Positions 35,691 to 48,590 of a stretch of DNA of 64,000 nucleotides are shown piece by piece. A model generated the notes under the pieces. The model was not told the DNA's origin. It worked only from the letters and a program-made list of their open reading frames with translations, and did no database searches. Made by a program: the position numbers and the translations under genes. Origin of the DNA: Sequoia sempervirens (lineage: Eukaryota > Streptophyta > Pinopsida > Cupressales > Cupressaceae); assembly GCA_007258455.2 (NCBI GenBank), contig VDFB02262611.1, forward strand, positions 310,001 through 374,000. Direction: 5' to 3'. Each line of letters starts with the position of its first letter. The stretch's first letter is position 1.

Positions 35691-36264
35691 TACCTCTCAG
35701 CATAATTAAAAAAATAATAGATATTTTTAAAACCCTAAATATTTTTAAAAAATATATCCCTTGATTGTAGCATTAAATTAAATTTAGAAAAACCTTAGCA
35801 AAAGAATTTTCCAATTAAAATTTTATAACTTATAGAAAATTATTAAGACACAATTATGGCATCACTTGATGCAACATGCTAATAATAAATAAATAAAAAT
35901 TGGGATTAATGAAAACATAAAATATTGCAGCAAAATACATAAAAAACATATCAAAAGTAAAAACATTTTAAACTTTAAAATATAGCTTCATTGCTCAAAT
36001 TCACAAGAATCCAAAGACATCAACTTTATAATGATTATGACCCTATAATTTAATCCTAAAAATAAAATATTACTTTATTGCTTAAAATGTTTCAAAAAAT
36101 ACCAAAAATGTTCCAAGACATATGTGGATGACATCAAAGACAATCATCAATGTTCACGATATAAACATTGCCCAAAACAATGGTGGTCCAATTCTCTCCG
36201 GAGGTTGAAATGGTCATGCAGATCTTCTTTGTGTGCGCCATCACAATAATAGATATTAAAAAAA

Positions 36265-36395
36265 AAAACTAAATAAATAAATAATCAGTTGAGGAATATT
36301 TAAAAGAAACTAAATAAATAAATAATTAGTTGAGGAATATTAAAAAACTAAATAAATAAATAATTAGTTGAGGAATATTTAAAAGAAACTAAATA
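36265..36395 (+). repeat. Block C short tandem (about 40 bp) in U1
   Basis: Repeated 'AAATAATTAGTTGAGGAATATT' style units with alternating AAAAAACT and TAAAAGAAACT spacers. Copies recur at about 41085-41215 and 49090-49270. Confidence 0.7.
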
Positions 36396-36727
36396 ATTTT
36401 TTTAAAGCCCCTTAATTGTAACACTAAACTAATTTAAAATATTTTAATTCCTAGTCACAATGGCCTAGAGGATGGAATGAATTAATTAACCTTTGACCCA
36501 CTTTACCTTGATTGTTACACTTTCTATTAAACTTCAAATATTGAGAATGGTTTAAATAACCTATTACATGAGACTTTTTAAATTGTAGATTTAAATTAAA
36601 AAAATAATAGATATTTTTACAACCCTAAATAATTTTAATCAACCTTATTAAGTTAGATGCCAACGACCATCCTTGCTCTCAGATTTCAATTTTTAGTTCA
36701 ACTTCACCGTGAATTCACATAAAGTTT

Positions 36728-36940
36728 TCAACAATGCTTATCATAAGAGGAAATATTATTAGATTTCTTAATCAATCTTAAAAGAACATCTGAAACCATC
36801 TTGGGAAATAGGAAATCAAAGAAGAGATGAGTGGCAAACTCCCTAACCCAACATACCAAACAAATATTGTTTTCAATAGACAAAAACTCCCCCACAAACA
36901 ACTTTCTACTCATTAAAAACCATCTAAAGAAATTCGTCAA
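36728..36940 (-). pseudogene. LINE zf-RVT scrap in array unit U1
   Basis: The 70-codon frame reads NFFRWFLMSRKLFVGEFLS, then a Cys-x2-Cys-like position degraded to CLVCW, then HLFFDFLFPKMV, which is the 'HLFFxCPFA' zone of a LINE ORF2 C-terminus with its second Cys replaced by Phe. It is duplicated with the array at 41550-41790 and 45602-45805. It is dead and probably passed along by the segmental duplication. Confidence 0.6.
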
Positions 36941-37739
36941 ACAACATAAGATATATTTGTTTTCTATTTGTCTCTACTTGTGTAGGCTACAATTCATCAA
37001 ACAACATAAGGGCAGTAGCCATAATACATATCTAGCATGTTCCATGTTCTTTCTTTGGTTGCGCTATGATATTATTTTTCCCTAAAGTGCTCATAACAAG
37101 TAAGGGCAGACTGCTGGACTAAATTATACAAACTCATACAAACGCATACACTCAACAACATCACCATGCATGAAAGTCGAGCATCTGCATTATTGTTGTT
37201 CATATGTTCTAATGAGCCGTAGAAGCATTTTTTCCTTCAAATTCATCACAATCCCATAGGTGGTGTTTCACCCTGCAGAGATTTGTTTGTTGGGTGGGTG
37301 GACTTGTTCGCCATAAAACTTGACATACAGATCTCTGCACAATGATCTACCACATGCAACATAGAAATACCATAAGCAGTAATCTAAATGAGAAGAGACA
37401 TTTGTTTGAAGGCTTGTTAGCCAAAGCGCTTTAAATAAGCTACCATGGACTTGAGAGTAGAATAAACCAAAATGAAATATACTATCTAGGGCTTTAGGTG
37501 AGTCAGCGTGATAGTTGTCGGTGTTGTAGGTTGGAAACCAGGCTGGAATCACATTTGAGTAGTGGTGCTAGCAAAAATGGTTTCAAACCCTACTATTATT
37601 TCCAACCCTACTAACACCAAAAATGGTTTTGAATTACGCATTTGTACTTTTCTTGGTATTTTTTAATCTAGAAGTCTGCATTTGTACATTTCTTGGTCAG
37701 GAAAATTATTGTTTCTAGTTATCCAATGCTAATCTCACA

Positions 37740-38060
37740 CTTGAAACCTCAATTCTCACCTGTGAGTGTACTGGAGCTCGCTGCGTAATAGGCAACTCAC
37801 ACTTTCTGATTTCAACATTAATGGCTGAGATTAGTTCTATGACTGTCCAGCGCTTATCTTGCACTAGAAACCATCAATTCTCAGTAGTGCATGTATGGGA
37901 GCTCGCTACCTCCTCAAGGGGTGTAACAGGTAACTCACTATTTCTAATTTTGACATTAATGGTTGAGATCAGCTCTATTGTTGTCCAATGCTTATCTCAC
38001 ACTTGAAACCGTCGATTCTCAGCCGTGCATGTACAAGAGCTCGTTATGTCGGTGTAGCCT
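37740..38060 (+). repeat. Three-unit tandem (about 123-138 bp) in block F of U1
   Basis: Units begin with 'GAAACC(A/G)TC(A/G)ATTCTCA' and each contains a GAGCTCG site and a 'TTAATGG(C/T)TGAGAT' stretch. Homologous triplets lie at about 42545-42870 and 46590-46910. A short open frame (37821-38006, plus) spans the units and is kept in the other two copies. Confidence 0.7.
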
Positions 38061-38382
38061 GGTCGAAAAGATTTCAGCTCCAAAACAACCCTATCGAGTG
38101 GGAAGATTGGGATCTCGTTAAGCAAACATATGTGACTGGTTATTGTCTTAATCCATGCTAATTAGGTGAAACACTAATGTCTTAATACATTTGTGTTCAC
38201 ATTGAGCAAAAAAGTGAAATTATGCATTTCATGAGTGCCAAATTAGTTGTGTTGACTCACAATTGTTATGTGCTCTATAATTGTTATTTTTTTAGAAAAA
38301 AGGTTGGGCCCTTTCACAAACCCAATTTTTACCTCATAACTATAAAAAAAAGAAGTATAATAATGTCATATTTGTGGTTTTT

Positions 38383-39313
38383 AGGTTAAAGCACAAAGTT
38401 GTGTCACACTTTATAAAGGAAATGACCAACACTAATCCAACTTTTAAACTTGAATCACTAAAAAGTGGCTTATATGTTTTAAATTTTGAAATGATATAAA
38501 CTAGTAAAATATGTATTTTTAGTATATTTTATGTTTGTACTTTTTAAAAAACATTAAAAATTATTTTAAACTATTTTAAAAAAAGTTAACACTATAATTT
38601 AGTTGCTGAAAAATGAAGTTGCACGAGATGTCAAACTTTTTATAGTAATTTTTTTTTTCTTTCAATTTTTTTGTGTGTATTTATAACTTGAAACTTTAGT
38701 GCATGGATATAATTTTTTTCCAATTTTGATAAACATATATTTTTAAATAAATAATAAAATGTGCGTGAATAAAAAAACAGTTGTTTCATGACGTCAACTT
38801 TCATATTAAATATTTATCTAAAATGGGAAAAAAAATTATACCATCTTGAAATAGATTCTTTTATCTAGTGCATCATATTTTTTTCAATTTTTTTTAATAA
38901 GTTTTAGCATTTTTCCTTGGCATCATAATCAACCTAATATTTTATGCTGATAACCTACTTTTAGTAAAAAATAAAATATAAAATATAAATAATAATTAAA
39001 ATATTAAAATAAATATATTTTTGAAATCTACACTTATGGATCTAGAAAAGGGTATTTTTATATTTAAAAAAAAATATTATTTACATTAGTAGAAGTTATT
39101 GAAACTTCAAGTTTTTCAAATAATATTATTTTTTTGGTAAATTGGACTCAAAGTGGTGCTCCATATATTTTTAGCCAACAATTTTAGTTGAGAAAGTTGT
39201 GGAAGTATCTAACTTAGCTAGAATGAATCTTACTAGATCATATGTTTGACCAAAATTGATTTTTAGTTAGAAATACTTAAATTAAGTTGTGACATAGCTT
39301 TGTCCTTTTACCC
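38383..39313 (+). mobile_element. TIR element, copy 2 (931 bp)
   Basis: It starts AGGTTAAAGCACAAAG (two changes from the other copies) and ends CCTTTTACCC. The left flank TTTT and right flank TTCT are a decayed 4-bp duplication. Compared with copy 3 it lacks a short stretch near the right end, which removes part of the right TIR. Confidence 0.8.
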
Positions 39314-39650
39314 TTCTATAATTTCATTTTCATTTATTAAAATTGAGTTTAATTGTATTTATGAGGTCTTTTGAAATTTATGATGTCTTTTGAACTTTCA
39401 TGGATTGTAGGATCAAGTAACATACTATCATCCTCATCCATGAATGATAGTTTGATAGAAGATAAAAAATTAATTAGAAATGTGTTCATAAATAAAACTA
39501 TAGGGAGGTTAGGCTTCCATTGTATTGAATTAAAGTTCATAGGTGTTTATTAGGTCTCTTCAGAAATCGTATTCATCATAGACATGTTTGTAAACATACC
39601 CAACAACAAAAATGAGGAAGGAATAGTAGGTTCACTCACACACACACACA
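39314..39650 (-). pseudogene. Block G with a short decaying frame
   Basis: The minus-strand frame 39349-39540 (63 codons) has a partly conserved counterpart at 44183-44395 that is shifted. No domain is recognised and it may be chance. A CA microsatellite follows at about 39634-39652. Confidence 0.3.
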
Positions 39651-41549
39651 ACCTGTCATTTCAAAATTTATTCACAGCAATATCAGTCATGCAGATTTTC
39701 TTTCCTAAAGCCCTCAAAGTCACAAGCATGACAAGTATACCCTAGAATGGTGAAAGTGAAATCAGGCAGCGCCTATGAGTACCCAGGGGTTAATTAAATA
39801 TATTTCAGTTTGGTTTATTCTACTCTCAAGTCCATGGTAGCACATGCGCTTATTTAAAGCCAACAAAGCCTTCAAAAAAATGTGTGTTCTCATTTAGATT
39901 ATTGCATCTAAGTGCTAAGTGTGTCTGGGTGAAGTCTATCATTTATTTCTATATTGCAAGTGGTTGAGCGATGGCAATAGTTACATTTTTCGCTTGGATT
40001 ACTTCATTTTCTAACAAACAAATGTACATTTTTCCAGTGCACAACCACCTTGGTGACTTTCATAACCTTACACAGCCTTCAGGATTCACTCCTTATGGTT
40101 GATAGAGTATATCAAGGAGAAATTAATAACCTTTTACACTCTATTTGAATGTATGTCAATTGATAAGCATTACATGAGATACTAATATTGCATTTAAAAA
40201 TAAATAAATTATTTAAATAATTAACTAATTTTTCAAATTGTTAAGAAAAAGAAAAATGATTTATACAACTACTCTTACCAATAGGATAATAGAAAATAAT
40301 TTATTTTAATAAAAAAATAAATTATTTAAATAAATAATTAGTTGAAGAATATTTTAAAAAAACTAAATAAATAAATAATTAGTTGAGAAATATTTAAAAG
40401 AAACTAAATGATTTTTTTAAAACTCCTTGATTGTAACACTAAACTAATTTAAAATATTTTAATTCCTAGTCACAATAGCCTAGTGGATGGAATGAATTAA
40501 TTAACCTTTGAACAACTTTACCTTGATTGATACACTTTCTATTAAACTTCAAATATTGAGAATGGTTTGAATAACCTATCACGTGAGACTTTTTAAGTTG
40601 TAGATTAAAATTAAAAAAATAATAGATATTTTTAAAACCCTATAAATAATTTTTAAAAATATAACCTTTGATTGTAGCAGTAAATTAAATTTAGAAAAAC
40701 CTTAGCAAACAAAATTTGTCAATTAAATTTTTATAACTTATAGAAATTTATTAAGATACAATAATGGCATCACTTGATGCAACATGCTAATAATAAATAA
40801 CTAAAACTTGGGATTAATGAAAATATAAAATATTGCAGCAAAATAACTAAAAAACATATCAAACGTAAAAACATTTTAGAGTTTAAAATATAGATTTATT
40901 GCTTAAAACATTTCAAAAAACACCAAAAATGTTTCAAGACATGTGTGGATGACATTAAAGACAATCATCAATGTTCTTGGTAGAAACACTACCCAAAACA
41001 GTGGTGGTCCAATTATGTCTGAAGGTTGAAATGGTCGTGCAAATTTTCTTTGCATGCACCATCACAATAATAGATATTAAAAAAAAACTAAATAAATAAA
41101 TAATTAGTTGATGAATATTTAAAAGAAACTAAATAAATAAATAATTAGTTGAGGAATATTAAAAAAACTAAATAAATAAATAATTAGTTGAGGAATATTT
41201 AAAAGAAACTAAATAATTTTTTTAAAGCCCCTTGATTGTAACACTAAACTAATTTAAAATATTTTAATTCCTAGTCACAATGGCTTAGTGGATGGAATGA
41301 ATGCATTAACCTTTGACCCACTTTACCTTTATTGTTACACAAGTTCTATTAAACATCAAATATTGAGAATGGTTTGAATAACCTATTACATGAGACTTTT
41401 TAAATTGTAGATTTAAATTAAAAAAATAATAGATATTTTTACAACCCTAAATAATTTTAATCAACCTTATTAAGTTAGATGTCGACCACCATCCTTGCTG
41501 TCAGATTTCGATTTTGAGTTCAACTTCACCGTGAATTCACATAAAGTTT

Positions 41550-41790
41550 TCAACAATGCTAATCATAAGAGGAAATATTATTAGATTTCTTGATCAATCT
41601 TAAAAGAACATCTGAAACCATCTTGGGAAATAGGAAATCAAAGAAGAGATGTGTGGCAGACTCCCTAACCCAACAGACCAAAAAAATATTGTTTTCAATT
41701 TAGACAAACACTCCCCCACAAACAACTTTCTACTCATTAAAAACCATCAAAAGAAATTCATCAAACAACATAAGATAGTTTTTTTTCTAT
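41550..41790 (-). pseudogene. LINE zf-RVT scrap in array unit U2
   Basis: Homologous to 36728-36940. Two extra bases near 41699-41703 shift the frame within the former zinc-finger region. Confidence 0.5.
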
Positions 41791-42544
41791 TTGTCTCTAC
41801 TTGTGTAGGTTACAATGCATCAAACAACATAAGTGAAGTAGCCATAATACATATCTAGCATGTTTTATATTCTTTCTTTGGTTGCGCTATGATATTATCT
41901 TTCCCTAAAGTGCTCATAACAAGTAAGGGAAAACTGTTGGACAAAATTATACAAACTCATACAAACGCATACACTCAACAACATCACCATGCAGGAAAGT
42001 TGAGCATCTCCATTGTTGTTGTTCATATGTTCTAATGAGCGGTAGAAGCATTCTGCCCTTCAAATTCGTCACAATCCCATAGGTGGTGTTCCGCCCTGCA
42101 GAAATTTGTTTGTCGGGTGGGTGGACTTGTTGTTAGAAAACCTGACACACATATCTCTGCACAACGATCTACCACGTGCAACATAGAAATACCAGAAGCA
42201 GTAATCTAAATGAGAAGAGACATTTGTTTGAAGGCTTGTTAGCCAAAACCCTTTAAATAAGCTACCATGGAATTGAGAGTAGAATAAACCAAAATGAAAT
42301 ATACTATCTAGGGCTTTAGGTGAGTCAACATGACAATTGTCGGTGCTACAGGCTAGAAACTAGGCTGGAATCACATTTGAGCAATGGTGCTAGCAAAAAT
42401 GGTTTCAAACCCTACTATTATTTCCAACCCTACTAACACCAAAAATGGTTTTGAATTCTACATTTGTACTTTTCTTGGTATTTTTTAATTGAAAAGTCTG
42501 TATTTGTACATTTCTTGGTCAAGAGAATTATTGTTTCTAGTTAT

Positions 42545-42870
42545 CCGATGCCAATTTCACACTTGAAACCTCAATTCTCACTCGTGAGTGTACTAGAGCT
42601 CGCTGCATAACAGGCAACTCACACTTTCTAATTTCGACATTAATGGCTGAGATCAGTTCTATGGTTGTCCAATGCTTATCTTGCACTAGAAACCATCGAT
42701 TCTCAATCTTGCATGTATGGGAGCTCACTACCTCCTCAAGGGGTGTAACAGGTAACTCACTATTTTTGATTTTGACATTAATGGTTGAGATCAACTCTAT
42801 TATTGTCCAATGCTTATCTCACAATTGAAACCATCAATTCTTAGCCTTGCATGTACGAGAGCTTGCTACG
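42545..42870 (+). repeat. Block F tandem in U2
   Basis: Three units homologous to 37740-38060. Confidence 0.65.
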
Positions 42871-43206
42871 TCGGCGTAGCCTGGTCGAAAATATTTCGGC
42901 ACCAAAACAACCCTATCGAGTGGGAAGATTGGGATCCCGTTAAGCAGACATATGTGACCGGTTATTGTCTTAATCCATGCTAAGTAGGTGAAACACTAAT
43001 GTCTTAATACATTTTTGTTCACATTGAGCAAAAAAGTGAAATTGTGCATTTCATGAGTGCCAAATTAGTTGTGTTGACTCACAATTGTTATGTGCTCTAT
43101 AATTGTTCTTCTTTTTTTAGAAAAAAGGTTGGGCACTTTCACAAACCCAATTTTTACCTCATATCTATAAAAAAAAAAGTATAATAATGTCATATTTGTG
43201 GTTTCT

Positions 43207-44166
43207 CGGTAAAAGCACAAAGTTGTGTCACACTTTATAAAGGAAACGACCAACATTAATCCAACTTCTAAACTTGAATCACTAAAAAGTGGCTTATATG
43301 TTTTGAATTTTGAAATGATATAAACTAGTAAAATATGTATTTTTTAGTATATTTTATGTTTGTACTTTTTAAAAAAAATTAAAAAATTATTTTAAACTAT
43401 TTTTTCAAAAAATAACACTATAATTTAGTTGTGGAAAATGAAGTTGCACAAGACATCAAACTTTTTATAGTAATTTTTTTTTTTTTCTTTCAATTTTTTT
43501 GTGTGTATTTATAACTTGAAACTTTAGTGCATGGATATTTTTTTTTTCCAATTTTGATAAACATATATTTTTAAATAAATAATAAAATGTGCATGAATCA
43601 AAATACAGTTGTTTCCATCAGACGTCAACTTTCATATTAAATATTTATCTAAAATAGAAAAAAAATTATACCATCTTGAAATAGATTATTTTATCTAGTG
43701 CATCATATTTTTTTTAAAAAAAATTAATAAGTTTTAGTATTTTTCCTTGGCATTGTAATCAACCTAATATTTTATGTTGATAACCTACTTTTAGTAAAAA
43801 ATAAAAAATAAAATATAAATAGTAATTAAACTATTAAAATAAATATATTTTTGAAAACTACACTTATGGATCTAGAAAAGGGTATTTTTATATTTTTAAA
43901 AAAATATTATTTACATTAGTAGAAGTTATTGAAACTTCAAGTTTTTCAAATAATATTATTTTTTTGGTAAATTGGACTCAAAGTGGTGCTCCATATATTT
44001 TTAGCCAACAATTTTAGTTGAGAAAGTTGTGGAAGTATCTGACTTAGCTAGAATGAATCTTACTAGATCATATGTTTGACCAAAATCGATTTTTAGTTAG
44101 AAATACTCAAATTAAGTTGTGCTAATAAGTTGGTTGAAAGTGTGACATAGCTTTGTGCTTTTACCC
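43207..44166 (+). mobile_element. TIR element, copy 3 (960 bp), best preserved
   Basis: TIRs: left CGGTAAAAGCACAAAG, right the inverse with CTTTTACCC. Over about 29 bp the two TIRs differ at two positions. It is flanked by TTCT on both sides (43203-43206 and 44167-44170), a perfect 4-bp duplication. No coding capacity. It shares its insertion site with copy 2, so both came from one insertion before the array duplicated. Confidence 0.85.
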
Positions 44167-45601
44167 TTCTATAATTTCATTTTCATTTATTAAAATTGAG
44201 TTTAATTGTATTTATGAGGTCTTTTGAAATTTGTGATGTCTTTTGAACTTTCATGGATTGTAGGATCAAGTAACATACTATCATCCTCATCCATGAATGA
44301 TAGTTGGATAGAAGATAAAAAAAATTAATTAGAAATGTGTTCATAAATAAAACTATAGGGATGTTAGGCTTCCAATGTATTGAATTATTGTTCATAGGTG
44401 TTTGTTAGGTCTCTTTAAAAATCATATTCATTATAGACATGTTTGTAAACATACCCAACAACAAAAATGAGGAAGGAATAGTAGGTTCACACACACACAC
44501 ACATGACCTGCCATTTCAAAATTTATTCACAGCAATTTCAGTCATGCAATTTTTTTGATTGAAGCCCTCAAAGTCACAAGCATGACAAGTAGACCCTAGA
44601 ATGGTGAAAGTGAAATCAGGTAGCACTTGTGAGTACCCAGGGGTTAATTAAATATAATTCAATTTGGTTTATTCTACTCTCAAGTCCATGGTAGCACATG
44701 CGCTTATTTAAAGCCAACAAAGCCTTCAAACAAATGTGTTTTCTCATTTAGATTATTGCATCTAAGTACTAAGTGTGTTTGGCTGAAGCCTATCATTTAT
44801 TTCTATGTTGTAAGTGGTTGAGTGATGGAAATAGTTACGTTTGTCACTTAAATTACTTCATTTTTTGACAAACAAATGTACATTTTTCCAGTGCACAACC
44901 ACCTTGGTGACTTTCATAACCTTACACAGCCTTCAGGATTCACTCCTTATGGTTGATAGAGTATATCAAGGATAAATTAATAACCTTTTACACTCTATTT
45001 ATTTGAATGTATGCCAATTGATAAGCATTACATGAGATACTAATACTGCATTTAAATTTTTTTTATTTAAATAATTAACTAATTTTTCAGATTTTTAAGA
45101 AAAAGAAAAATGATTTATACAACTACTCTTAGCAATAGGATAATAGAAAATAATTTATTTTAATAAAATAAATTATTTAAATAAATAACTACTTGAGGAA
45201 TATTTTAAAAAAACTAAGTAAATAAATAATTGGTTGAGAAATATTTAAAAGAAACTTAATGATTTTTTTTAAATCCTTGATTGTAACACTAAACTAATTT
45301 AAAATATTTTAATTTCTAGTCGCAATAGCCTAGTGGATGGAATGAATTAATTAACCTTTGACCCACTTTACCTTGATTGTTACACTTTCAATTAAACTTC
45401 AAATATTGAGAATGGTTTGAATAACCTATTACATGAGACTTTTTAAATTGTAGATTTAAATTAAAAAAATAATAGATATTTTTACAACTCTAAATAATTT
45501 TAATCAACCTTATTAAGTTAGATGCTGACCACCATCCTTTCTGTCAAATTTTGATTTTGAGTTCAACTTCGCCGTGAATTCACATAAAGTTTTCAACAAT
45601 G

Positions 45602-45805
45602 CTAATCATAAGAGGAAATATTATTAGATTTCTTAATCAATCTTAAAAGAACATCTGAAACCATCTTGGGAAATAGGAAATCAAAGAAGAGATGTGTGGC
45701 AGACTCCCTAACCGAATAGACCAAACACATATTTTTTTCAATAGACAAACACTCCCCCACAACCAACTTTCTACTCATAAAAAACCATCTAAAGAAATTC
45801 GTCAA
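45602..45805 (-). pseudogene. LINE zf-RVT scrap in array unit U3
   Basis: The 67-codon frame is homologous to 36728-36940 with a few replacements, including loss of the second Cys-like position. Confidence 0.5.
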
Positions 45806-46589
45806 ACAACATAAGATATATTTTTTTCTATTTATCAGTACTTGTGTAGGCTACAATGCATCAAACAACATAAGTACAACAGCCATAATACATATCTAGC
45901 ATGTTCCATGTTCTTTCTTTGGTTGCGCTATGATATTATCTTGCCCTAAAGTGCTCATAACAAGTAAGGGCGGACAGTTGGACTAAATTATACAAACTCA
46001 TACAAACACATACACTCAACAACATCACCATGCAGGAAAGTCGAGCATCTCCATTGTTGTTGTTCATATGTTCTAATGAGCCATAGAAGCATTCTTCCCT
46101 TCAAATTCGCCATAATCCCATAGGTGGTGTTCTGCCCTACAGAGATTTGTTTGTTGAGTGGGTGGACTTGTTCGTTAGAAAACCCGACACACAGATCTCT
46201 GCACAGCGGTCTACCACCTGCAACATAGAAATACCAGAAGCAGTAATCTAAATGAGAAGAGACATTTGTTTGAAGGCTTGTTATTCAAAGCGCTTTAAAT
46301 AAGCTACCATGGACTTGAGAGTAGAATAAACCAAAATGAAATATACTATAGATAGGGCTTTAGGTGAGTCAGCGTGATAGTTGCTGGTGCTGCAGGTTGG
46401 AAACCAGGCTAGAATCACATCTAAGCAATGGTGCTAGCAAAAATGGTTTCAAACCCTACTATTATTTCCAACCCTACTAACACCAAAAATGGTTTTGAAT
46501 TCTGCATTTGTACTTTTCTTGGTATTTTTTAATCTAGAAGTCTACATTTGTACATTTCTTGGTGAGGAAAATTATTGTTTCTAGTTATC

Positions 46590-46910
46590 TGACGCCAATC
46601 TCACACTCAAAACCTCAATTCTCACCCGTGATTATATTGGAGCTCGCTGTGTAATAGGAAACTCACACTTTCTGATTGTGACATTAATGGCTAAGATCAG
46701 TTCTATAGTTGTCCAACATGTATCTCGCACTAGAAACCATCGATTCTCAGTCGTGCGTGTACGGGAGCTCGTTACCTCCTCAAGGGGTGTAACAGGTAAC
46801 TCACTATTTATGATTTCGACATTAATGGTTGAGTTCAGCTCTATTGTTGTCCAATGCTTATCTTGCACTTGAAACTATTGATTCTCAGTTGTGCATGTAC
46901 GAGAGCTCAT
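46590..46910 (+). repeat. Block F tandem in U3
   Basis: Three units homologous to those in U1 and U2. Confidence 0.65.
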
Positions 46911-47239
46911 TATGTCGGTGTAGCCTGGTCGAAAAGATTTCGGCACCAAAACAACCCTATTGAGCGGGAAGATTGGGATCCCATTAAGTAGACATGTATG
47001 TGACTGGTTATTGTCTTAATCCATGCTAATTAGGTGAAACACTAATGTCTTAATACATTTGTGTTCACATTGAGCAAAAAAGTGAAATTGTGCATTTCAT
47101 GAGTGTCAAATGTTGTGTTCACTCACAATTGTTATGTGCTCTATAATTGTTCTCTTTTTTTAAAGAAGGTTGGGCCCTTTCACAAACCCAATTTTTACCT
47201 CATAGCTATATAAAAAAGAAGTATAATAATGTCATATTT

Positions 47240-47256
47240 GTGGTTTAGAACTATAA
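47240..47256. other. Vacant TIR-element site with AGAA footprint
   Basis: The sequence reads GTGGTTT-AGAA-CTATAATTTC. A clean empty site would read GTGGTTTCTATAATTTC. The four extra bases AGAA (47247-47250) are the reverse complement of the TTCT target duplication flanking copy 3. Confidence 0.6.
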
Positions 47257-48590
47257 TTTCATTTTCACTTATTAAAATTGAGTTTAATTGTATTTATGAG
47301 GTCTTTTGAAATTTATGATGTCTTTTGAACTTTCATGGATTGTAAGATCAAGTAACATACTATCATCCTCATCCCTGAATGATAGTTTGATAAAAGATTA
47401 AAAAAATCAATTAGAAATGTGTTCATAAATAAAACTATAGGGAGGTTAGGCTTCCATTGTATTGAATTATAGTTCATAGGTGTTTGTTAGGTCTCTTCAA
47501 AAATCATATTCATTATAGACATGTTTGTAAACATACCCAACAACAAAAATGAGGAAGGAATAGTAGGTTCACACACATGACCTATCATTTCAAAATTTAT
47601 TTACAGCAATATTAGTTGTGCAAATTTTCTACCTAAAGCCCTCAAAGTCACAGGCACGACAAGTAGACCCTAGAATGGTGAAAGTGAAATCAGGCAACGC
47701 CTATGAGTACCCAGGGGTTAATTAAATATATTTCAGTTTGGTTTATTCTACTCTCAAGTCCATGATAGCACATGCACTTATTTAAAGCCAACAAAGCCTT
47801 CAAACAAATGTGTGTTCTCGTTTAGATTATTGCATCTAAGTGCTAAGTGTGTCTGTGTGAAGTCTATCATTTATTTCTATGTTGCAAGTGGTTGAGTGAT
47901 GGCAATAGTTATGTTTGTCACTTAGATTACTTCATTTTCTGACAAATAAACGTACATTTTTCTAGTGCACAACCACCTTGGTGACTTTCATAACCTTACA
48001 CAACCTTTAGGATTCACTCCTTATGGTAGATAGAGTATATCAAGGAGAAATTAATAACCTTTTACACTCTATTTGTTTGAATGTATGTCAATTGATAAGC
48101 ATTACATGAGATACTAATACTGCATTTAAAAAAATAAAATTATTTAAATAATTAACTAATTTTTCAGATTGTTAAGAAAAATAAAATTGATTTATAGAAC
48201 TACTCTTACCAATAGGATAATAGAAAATAATTTATTTTAATAAAAACTAAATTATTTAAATAAATAATTAGATGAGGAATATTTTAAAAAAACTAAATAA
48301 ATAAATAATTAGTTGAGAAATATTTAAAAGAAACTATTTTTTTTTTTTTAAACTCCTTGATTGTAACACTAAACTAATTTAAAATATTTTAATTCCTAGT
48401 CACAATAGCCTAGTGGATGGAATGAATTAATTAACCTTTGACCCACTTTACCTTGATTGATACACTTTCTATTAAACTTCAAATATTGAGAATGGTTTGA
48501 AAAACCTATTACATGAGACTTTTTAAGTTGTAGATTTAAATTAAAAAAATAATAGATATTTTTAAAATCCTAAATATTTTTTAAAAATAT

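Larger units (their letters stand above)
35706..40650 (+). repeat. Higher-order array unit U1 (about 4.9 kb)
   Basis: Block order A, C, D', E, F, TIR element, G, B, C, D. Landmarks: E at 36729 (CAACAATGCT), B at 39786 (GGGGTTAATTAAATAT). E and F carry a LINE zf-RVT scrap and an internal tandem repeat. Confidence 0.8.
40651..45450 (+). repeat. Higher-order array unit U2 (about 4.8 kb)
   Basis: Same block order as U1. Landmarks: E at 41551 (4822 bp after U1) and B at 44640 (4854 bp after U1). Confidence 0.8.
45451..48590 (+). repeat. Higher-order array unit U3 (about 3.1 kb, no A-C-D' and no TIR element)
   Basis: Block D of U2 runs straight into E (landmark 45594, 4043 bp after U2). The unit then has F, G, B (47714, 3074 bp after U2), C and D. 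The TIR element is missing at 47247. Confidence 0.8.

Noticed and set aside
36265..36395. Short regular repeats resembling a CRISPR array
   Set aside because: Units are AT-rich, directly adjacent and without unique spacers, in an evident plant genome.
37268..37552. 94-codon minus-strand ORF in block E/F as a transposase fragment
   Set aside because: No catalytic motif is visible and the frame is not kept open in the other two array units.
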